DNA from: Plumapathes pennacea
Lineage: Eukaryota > Cnidaria > Anthozoa > Antipatharia > Myriopathidae
Assembly (NCBI GenBank): GCA_964036295.1
Contig: OZ038470.1
Location: forward strand, 14,141,578 to 14,205,577
Direction: 5' to 3'
DNA length: 64,000 nt
The translations under genes and the position numbers were made by a program. Shown piece by piece: positions 58,134-64,000 of the stretch (its first letter is position 1; each line of letters begins with the position of its first letter). Below the pieces are notes generated by a model, which worked only from the letters and a program-made list of their open reading frames with translations, had not been told where the DNA came from and did no database searches.

Positions 58134-58174
<41 letters not shown>

Positions 58175-58839
58175 ACTGATAATAGTAATAATAATTCTGT
58201 ATTTGTACGTAAGGTAGGAATACAGTTGTTGTTCTTATAGATTTGCAGAATGAATGTGCATATGTTCAGCATGCTACACACTTTACATCAGACAAGAAAT
58301 GACAGACAAACTACTGCAATAAATATGACTGACCTTAACACCGTAAGTGTAATGCACTCCTCTTGAGTTTTAGCAACCAGCGATATAATTGAGAGGTGGC
58401 TTATGTCTACAGTTGGCAATGCAATGTCCAGAAGGACAAGAATAAGAGCATAGTAAACAACTTTCAGCGCGTCCGACGAATCATGATTGCAAATTAAACA
58501 AGGAGTAAACATTAGTGAGAAAGATACTGCTGCCAGGATTGTTCCCAGGAGATGCCAAGCCTTTCGTCTACCGATGCAAGAGGCGAGCCAGGGTAGAGCG
58601 ACTTTATCACTGCAGTAACCAATTACTGGGCAGAAGAAGCACTCCGTTAACTGTGCAACCAGTAGAAGCAAGCCAGTCTGCTGCCCGGACAATCTTGCGA
58701 CTTTAATCGTGAATATGAGCAGGAAGGAAAGCGCTATCTGTCCAATTACATCAACAATGATGTTTCCAGTGGGACAGCATAGCTTTTCCACGAGGGACGT
58801 TTTCTTGGATTCTTTATTTCTACCAGTCACTTGTTCCAT
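53169..58839 (-). CDS. MFSD12: MFSD12-like major facilitator superfamily transporter, complete
   Basis: Exons on the minus strand: 58839-58334, 57382-57274, 57055-56881, 56749-56606, 56448-56303, 55613-55521, 55333-55241, 54630-54454, 53851-53757, 53349-53169. All borders are GT-AG, phases agree, and the sum is 572 codons plus TGA. Exon 1 carries the first helices and the MFS motif A region GYCSDKVALPWLASCIGRRK followed by AWHLLGT, then ISHLSI and TQEECITLTVLR. Exon 3 gives VHFAVLGKEG. Exons 3-5 form the hydrophilic central loop, and exon 5 ends EWFKDPTLYT before the C-terminal six helices. This order matches animal MFSD12, which in mammals is needed for cysteine entry into lysosomes and melanosomes; substrate here is inferred. 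The ATG (MEQVTG) was chosen because the paralogous exon keeps it just after an acceptor. The last exon may instead splice at 53234 (ACAG|GTAGGA). Confidence 0.85.
53996..54070 (-). repeat. tRNA-derived SINE remnant
   Basis: On the minus strand: GCGGCTTCATAGCTCGGTGA CTAGAGC ... GGTTGAGTTCAATCC. This is tRNA-like, with an A-box-like TAGCTCGGTGACTAGAGC and a degenerate B-box GGTTGAGTTCAATCC at tRNA spacing. The 3' end lacks a clean acceptor stem, so it is a SINE head rather than a working tRNA gene. Confidence 0.6.
54287..54319. repeat. (ATT)n microsatellite
   Basis: A short ATT tract in an intron of the MFSD12-like gene. Confidence 0.9.
54736..54840 (-). mobile_element. LINE 3'-end remnant with (TTGA)n tail
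   Basis: Read on the minus strand, the sequence ends AATAAAGTTGTTGATTGATTGATTGATTGG, broken here for length as AATAAAGTTG then (TTGA)n. This is the form of CR1/L2-like LINE 3' tails with short tandem ends. No reverse transcriptase is preserved. It sits in the intron between exons 7 and 8 of the MFSD12-like gene. Confidence 0.45.
57604..57805. mobile_element. TTAA-flanked MITE, copy 2 (MFSD12 intron)
   Basis: Ends CTCTTTCACTCCCAAGAG ... TTTGGGAGTGAAAGGG are flanked by perfect TTAA duplications at 57600-57603 and 57806-57809. The body matches copy 1 at 46689-46890 along its length. Same family, same size, no coding capacity. Confidence 0.88.
57981..58195. repeat. Long (AAT)n microsatellite
   Basis: About 210 bp of AAT repeat with scattered GAT/CAT/AGT interruptions in the first intron of the MFSD12-like gene. 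Open frames encoding poly-Asn, poly-Ile or poly-Leu across it are artefacts. Confidence 0.95.
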
Positions 58840-59013
58840 CTCTTTCTGCCAATATTTATTCATATTTATTATTTATTCAATATTCATTCAATACTCAGCG
58901 TGGTAGTAAAGCCAATTTTATCAACGTTGCACAATCATTTATCGTAAAAGCATCCGAATTTTTACCGAACTTTACAACAAAATCAACGTTACTGAACACA
59001 AACGTACTATTAC

Positions 59014-59085
59014 CTGAGTGGTCTAACGATGGTTGCTCAGGACCAAATTTGGACTTTTTGACTCGCGGAGACGACACTCGATACT
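59014..59085 (-). other. 5' non-coding exon of the proximal MFSD12-like transcript
   Basis: The sequence CGAGTCAAAAAGTCCA ... CCATCGTTAGACCACTCAG|GTAATA precedes the acceptor at 58845. It is closely matched by 61289-61360 upstream of the second first exon. The frame does not join the ATG of exon 1, so it is probably 5' UTR. The upstream boundary is approximate. Confidence 0.6.
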
Positions 59086-59099
59086 GTCTTCAATAATAA

Positions 59100-60275
59100 G
59101 TGGGACGTGATGAGAGTCCTCAATAAAGCAAAGGATTATGGCCTATCAGCGCGCGATGTATTTCCGGATTCTATTTTCACGATTGAAAACCCTTGAAAAC
59201 ATCCTGTTGCGTGCGTTATTAAATAATGCGTCATTACGGCAGGGGTTTTGGTCCGGTGATTACAACTTTCAATAGAACAATATGTTTGATTGTTCACCCG
59301 AATGGTTTACACGACACGCAAAGAGCGTCGATTTCCTTCGCAATAATGGTTGTACCCCATTAATTTAAGGACAACACAACACTGCAAGCCTAAAAGTTGC
59401 GTGATTTATCTAGATTGTAAACCAGGCTTGAAGTTTACTAGAAATGCAACATATAATTATACTTAGGCAACAATGGAAGTATGTTAAAGTAGTTCGTACG
59501 TGCGATTATCACGTATTTTTGAGAAAGGACATCCCTCCCTCTTCCTGTTAAAGGTTGATGTAAAGGTTTTCGGTCAGTCATCATTGCACAAAACAGTGGA
59601 TTGAGTTCAAGTTCATATTGTTCATATTGTTGTTCAGTGTAACGCTTGTAAAACCTCAAGACTCGCGGCCAAGAAACTCAAAGCAGGACTCGATACTCAA
59701 CTATGAGTTATTTCAATGCATTTTCTTGAGTATAAGTTGTGCGTAGCGAAAAGTTACCTCGAATTATAACTAAGAAGTTAGATATAGTAAAGTCGACGAA
59801 CGCTGAAGTGTCGTCAAGAACGTATTTCCGCAGTGTTGATATATAGCGGGTTTTGGTAATCAGTATGATTTCCTTTGGCTTTTTGTGGTGCAAAAGCAAA
59901 GCCTGATTGAGGTATTCTTACGCCAGCGAGCAAAAGCCGATGGCGTTTCTTCACCTGACTGCTGATTGGTTTCTTAACCAAACGCAAATTCCTTTGGTTT
60001 CTTGGTTAAATATGTTTCTCGTGGTTACAACCTCTCTGATTGGCGGTGTACTTACCTTGGTTTTGGTTTTCTACATGCAGTCATCTGAAAACGGCTCTAA
60101 ATACTATATAACAATAGATATACCCATAACACTTGCTCCGACGAAGGGCTAGCGCTCGAAACGTCAGCTTCCTACTCTTTTGCGGCGTCTGTAGGTTTTA
60201 CACATCGACCCTTAGTCGATTCATTATACTTTAGTTATTACAGTGTGTATATATAACACAATAAATATGACTGAC
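59100..60275. other. Region between the two MFSD12-like 5' ends
   Basis: No MFSD12 exon 2-10 relatives are found here. The left part (59100-59880) is unremarkable AT-rich sequence. The right part (about 59900-60230) carries an 81-codon open frame with two hydrophobic stretches that runs into a repeat-like GACGAAGGGCTAGCGCTCG segment, so it is probably transposon-derived. Confidence 0.5.
60136..60168 (+). other. Hammerhead-like core in a probable Penelope-like element remnant
   Basis: CCGACGA (60138-60144) resembles the CUGANGA core with one U-to-C change. It is followed by a helix GGGC/GCTC (60146-60149 with 60154-60157), then GAAA (60158-60161) and CGTCAG, which pairs with the start of the core. 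Penelope-like elements in many animals carry minimal hammerhead motifs. Whether this one is a ribozyme is uncertain; the U-to-C change would weaken it. Confidence 0.35.
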
Positions 60276-60778
60276 CTTAACACGTTAAGTGTAACACACT
60301 CCTCTTGAGTTTTAGCAACAAGCGCCATAATGGAGAGGTGGCTTATTTCTACGGCTGGAAATGCAATGTCCAAGAGGAATATAATAAGGGCATAGTAAAC
60401 AACCTTTAGCACGACCGATGTATCGTTGCAAATAAGACAGGGGGTAAAGACTAGCGAGAACATTACTGCCAGCTGGATTGTTCCAAGGAAATGCCAAGCC
60501 TTTCGTCTGCCGATGCAAGAGGTGAGCCAGGGTAGAGCGACGTTATCACTGCAATAACCAATCACTAGCCCAAAGAAGCAATCAGTGAACTGTCCAACCA
60601 GTACAAGCAAACCAGCCTGCTGCCCGGACAATTTTGCGACTTTGATCATGAATATAAGCAGGAAGGAAGAAATGGTTTGCGAAATTACATCACTTAAGAT
60701 ATTTCCAGTGGAACAACATAACTTTCGCAGGAGCGACGTTTCCTTGGAAGCTATTTTTCTACCAGTCACCTGTTCCAT
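60276..60778 (-). CDS. Second MFSD12-like first coding exon (alternative exon or truncated tandem copy)
   Basis: An intact 503-bp open exon encodes MEQVTGRKIASKETS..., aligning along its whole length with exon 1 of the downstream gene. By eye about 70-75% of residues are identical, with one residue fewer in the CNDTS loop. It keeps the motif-A region (GYCSDNVALPWLTSCIGRRK), ISHLSI and TQEECVTLNVLR. It ends in the same phase with a donor TTAAG|GTCAGT identical in position to the other copy. It is preceded by a good acceptor (CTCTTTTCGCAG, exon start at 60784). No exons 2-10 of its own lie between it and the other copy. Splicing to 57382 would give a 571-residue transporter differing only in its N-terminal part. 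Otherwise it is a 5' fragment of a tandem duplicate. Confidence 0.7.
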
Positions 60779-61288
60779 CTCGTTCTGCGAAAAGAGTGGA
60801 AACAAAAGTTAAATTTCTATGTTTGTAAGCGGTGTTTTTTAAAAGTACAGTTCAGTATTAGTTAACCTATCAGTTTCGATGTCAAAATGGATCGATTTTT
60901 AAATCTTCTTACTTGCAATATGTTTTTTCTTAATTTGAGGGCCTCAGCAAACTCTATTTAGTAAAATGGAAGGACTGACTTTGCAAAAAGAAACCTCTGC
61001 CTGTATGTCCCATCTCCCTCGACATCGATCTTTTATCGCATGGTATTGCCAGGCAAAAAGGTCTCACTTCGTTAAAATAAATCGCCCTACCTGTCACCTG
61101 TTCCATTTAATATACCCTATAGCATCTTTTATCGTACCGTAATTTTGTTTATCCGAACTTGCACGAATATTTTTTGTAAAAATCCTTGTATTTACTGCGT
61201 TAGTTTGAATGCAGCTGGCGGACGTTGTACAGATAAATGCATGGTCAAATTTTAAAAGCAACGTGTAGACACGGACGTCTAAATTTAC

Positions 61289-61360
61289 CTGAGTGATCCG
61301 GCTAACGATGGTTACTCTAGATCAGGTCTGGACTTTTTGACTCGTAGAGACGATACACGA
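61289..61360 (-). other. 5' non-coding exon of the distal MFSD12-like transcript
   Basis: Homologous to 59014-59085: it shares CGAGTCAAAAAGTCCA, CCATCGTTAG and CACTCAG|GTAAAT at the donor. Its intron (60785-61288) leads to the acceptor at 60784. Conservation of both UTR exon and donor argues that promoter, UTR exon and coding exon 1 were duplicated together. Start approximate. Confidence 0.6.
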
Positions 61361-62430
61361 CACTTAAATACATGAAGCGATAATGGAACAAAGGCTTACG
61401 CAAAGAAGCACGTAAATAATTGGGTCTTTCTTTTGTGGATTAAAACACTCTTCCTCTATTTCAATCATGTCTTGACTCCTTAGTTAACCAGTTTTAAATT
61501 GTCAGGCAATACTACGCATTTCGTTTTTGAAATTTGTGATTGTAACTTACTTTTTCTTATAGTACTTGCGATATGAAACATATATACCGACAAAATAGTA
61601 AATACGCTTAAAATTCTAGACACGTAACACAGATAACCCACTGTGACTGCAATGACGCATGCTAAGTAGCACAGGAACACAGATCGTGTAGTCACGCATG
61701 ACCCAAAATTCATAATCCGGTACTTCTGGCGAGTGTGTGTGATCATCATCGGAGTTTTTACAGTAGGACTCAGAGATGGCAGAGTTTCTTTAACTTAGAG
61801 TACTTGAAACCATTTTGCTATTGTATAGGGTTTTGAAGTATTACAAAGAGCCATGTGACTTGTCTTCAAAAAGAATAACTTGTCGAACTATACTTACCAA
61901 TGGAACGGCTTGTTCATCTTCGTTGCTGAGCTTAGTGCTCCATGCAAGTTAAATACACCTCACAAGAAACACTTTTGTTTTCCTTGCCGAAATGGAAAGG
62001 CTTTGTTTAATTTGATTTCGGACAAATACTCTGACCAAAGCTGACTGTTTACGCTTGCCTGATTTTCAGTTTGATGTTCTTTTCAGTCGATTACGCGACA
62101 GTTCATTCAAAGCATATTTATTTTGTGAATGTTTGTAGTGAACGTTATGTAGTTGACAATTTGTGTAGTTTTTCGAGTTTTCATTTCCAGTGGACGTGAC
62201 ACAAATTCTGCCCTTTGCAGAAACCTGAATATATTTGAATGCATTTGAGTACATTTAAATATACAACTGAACTACATTTTGAATGTAGCAAACAGTGTAT
62301 ACTTGCTAAACGAGGCAAATAATACTGTAGTTATTAATAGTTTATCTATATAATTATCCATAGGCCTTGACGTGCGAGCTATGCTTGCTTTTATTCGATA
62401 ACCCTCCGGCGAAAACATTCGGCAGCGCTC
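61361..62430. other. No gene recognised
   Basis: AT-rich intergenic sequence upstream of the distal MFSD12-like 5' exon. Short open frames on both strands show no domain, signal or splice pattern worth annotating. Any promoter of the distal MFSD12-like transcript should lie at the left end of this stretch, but no TATA or other core element is clear. Confidence 0.5.
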
Positions 62431-62434
62431 GACC

Positions 62435-62557
62435 ATGGCGTCATTTCTGGGGTCGTTTTGGTCTGGTGGAAGCGGTCATCCCCGGCCACCTCAAAGCACG
62501 TCGTACTTTAGTTTCCTTTGTCAGCTGCTTACTGCACCCAGGAAGAGTCAGTCTTAG
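62435..62557 (+). CDS. Small ORF or possible first exon, unassigned
   Basis: A 40-codon frame beginning MASFLGSFWSGGSGHPRPPQ has a strong initiation context (GACCATGGCG) and sits in a locally CpG-rich patch (62395-62515), unlike its surroundings. It could be the start of a spliced gene running out of the window, but I find no convincing donor before the TAG at 62555. No family recognised. Confidence 0.2.
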   Translation: MASFLGSFWSGGSGHPRPPQSTSYFSFLCQLLTAPRKSQS

Positions 62558-62805
62558 CATTTAGCACATATGAATTATCGCTTAATGCTATAAATGAGCT
62601 GAGCATGCATCGGCCGCATTCTACTTTCAGTTGCCAGTTGTTTAATTTTACTCTTACTCTGAGCTTGTGCTCATTTTTGTCTTTTGAGTCCTTGAACCGG
62701 TATTTTATGATAATGGTTTTGTTTTGAGTTCATTAATTAATATGAAGCGTTATGCTGTACTATGCTATACTGCCACATAATGCATTCGTAAGTTCATCCT
62801 TTATA

Positions 62806-63127
62806 TACCATGGTCAGGATTTATGGGCAGGATTTATGTTCCCTGACCATGGCCGTCCATGTCTGACCATGGTCAGGAAGCATGCTCGACCATGGTCAAG
62901 GTTTATGGTCGATTATTGTCAGCGAACATGTCTGACCATGGTCAGGAATTCTGTCTGACAATGGTCGAACATGCATGGTCAAGAAAAATGTCTAACCATG
63001 GTCGACTAGGGTCGAGCGTTTATAGCATAAGCCCCTTGCTCGGAAGACTGGACAACTACTCCCTACATGATCAACGTAAGATAAATTATTGTTTAATTGT
63101 AGGAAACATGTCTGACCATGTTCGACC
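62806..63127. repeat. Cluster of the palindromic word GACCATGGTC
   Basis: About nine full or one-mismatch copies of the 10-bp palindrome GACCATGGTC occur in about 320 bp (for example at 62862, 62888 and 62933, with degenerate forms near 62846, 62955, 62993 and 63110). They often sit in the context 'catgtctgaccatggtcagg'. Spacing is irregular (17-45 bp), so it is not a simple tandem repeat. Open frames through it are by-products. Confidence 0.8.
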
Positions 63128-64000
63128 AAATTGTAATAAAATTGTAGTCGCGCCGTACGAATCCGTTTTGCTCAGATAACTAAAGTGTTAAGTTTTAAAA
63201 TGATTCAACTCGACATGTTCTAGTTTTAATGACCTTTGTGGTTTCTCAAGATCCCTGATGAATCTCGGAGGCCGCCATGTTCCAATACATGCCAGAAAAA
63301 TTATTGTAACAATAGCCGGCAAACTTCAACGAAGTCGGTAAAACAGCTTCAAGGCAAATTCAAAAGCTGAATTCATTGCCAAAATAGGGCGAGATGGCTT
63401 TAGAGATATACTGTTCGATGTAATTATTTTAAGCACCTAATGAGGCGGACATGAATTTCTTCATCAAAAGAGTCTTTCCGAAACCGGTACGAATATAATT
63501 GCTCCACCGTCATATGTTCTAGAATTTTATGAAGCAACTCAAGAGCACTCAAGTGATATGGCATATGAACATCAATTTGATTTTTCTTGGACAAGCGCGA
63601 AAGCATGTTCTCTTCAAAAGACCTCCACCTTACAAAATCGATTCACGTAGAATAAGCCAGAAGTACAGTTACAAGAACGTGCAAACTTATAAAAAGTATA
63701 GAACGCAAGTTAAGTCAGTCGGCGCGGAATAAATAAAAAGGAAAGGCCGATTGTTGTTTCGAGCGTAAGTCATACCGAACAAATAATGGGAAGGCATGGG
63801 CGCAAATAAATACTTACTAGTTATCAGACGGTGGAACTAGTGTTGCGCTAAAGAGAATAATATTTATACACTAAGGAACTTTTGCAGCGAAACCAAACCA
63901 GCGTCTTCGCAAAAACATCAAGAAGGTGCACAAGGTCCTGACCACTAGCTATTTTGGCTCGCTATTATTTTCTCACTTATTTAGTTCTGGCTGTTTTATT
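63128..64000. other. No gene recognised
   Basis: AT-rich sequence to the window end. One 60-codon ATG-started frame on the minus strand (63424-63606) has an amphipathic, charged composition (LSALELLHKILEHMTVEQL) that could be protein-like, but it matches no family I know and has no supporting splice sites. Left unassigned. Confidence 0.4.

Noticed and set aside
57974..58281. Frames encoding poly-Asn, poly-Ile and poly-Leu
   Set aside because: Translations of the (AAT)n microsatellite on both strands.
62752..63179. Two overlapping frames of 68 and 106 codons through the GACCATGGTC cluster
   Set aside because: The peptide repeats (SDHGQE-like) simply mirror the repeated DNA word in two frames.

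Overview
The window looks like nuclear DNA of an animal, most likely an anthozoan cnidarian such as a stony coral. It is AT-rich, its genes are split by short GT-AG introns, and it is dense in MITE-like repeats and (ATT)n tracts. Its two recognisable genes, TMEM201 and MFSD12, are animal membrane-protein families. The organism assignment is inference from style and repeats; no marker gene fixes the species.

Layout. (1) Positions 1-32874 and 36129 to about 43630 are one tandem satellite with a monomer of about 170-171 bp: about 190 copies, then about 44. Monomer variants are arranged in higher-order repeats (2560/2731, 8015, 2899, 3067, 1535 and 1364 bp offsets). (2) The array is interrupted at 32875-36128 by a 3254-bp element. 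It has near-perfect terminal inverted repeats of about 55 bp, arms built from dozens of GGTATGT/ACATACC words, and a unique core of about 2 kb with a promoter-like patch. An undisrupted paralogous copy of its target site lies at about 39.2 kb and shows a 2-bp TG duplication. (3) From about 43.6 to 46.2 kb the satellite is diverged and partly dimeric, as expected of an array edge. (4) At 46.3-51.5 kb on the plus strand lie ten exons of a TMEM201/Samp1 homologue (inner nuclear membrane). They cover the membrane region, the disordered region and the C-terminal membrane helix. The N-terminal zinc-binding Ima1 domain is not in the window, so the satellite probably lies in an intron or has replaced the 5' part of the gene. 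(5) At 53.2-58.8 kb on the minus strand lies a complete ten-exon MFSD12-like major facilitator transporter. A second, homologous but diverged first coding exon lies at 60.3-60.8 kb, and each first exon has its own related 5' non-coding exon upstream. The phases match, so both could splice to one shared set of downstream exons. (6) From 61.4 to 64.0 kb no convincing gene is visible. This part holds a cluster of the palindromic word GACCATGGTC.

The two genes converge (tails about 1.6 kb apart) and share no obvious pathway. Introns and flanks carry several small repeats: two copies of one TTAA-flanked MITE family, a 242-bp GGGCCC-ended MITE, a long fold-back hairpin, a tRNA-derived SINE remnant, a LINE 3' tail and a possible Penelope-like remnant with a hammerhead-like core. 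The many 62-residue open frames across the satellite are periodic by-products of the repeat and are not annotated as genes.
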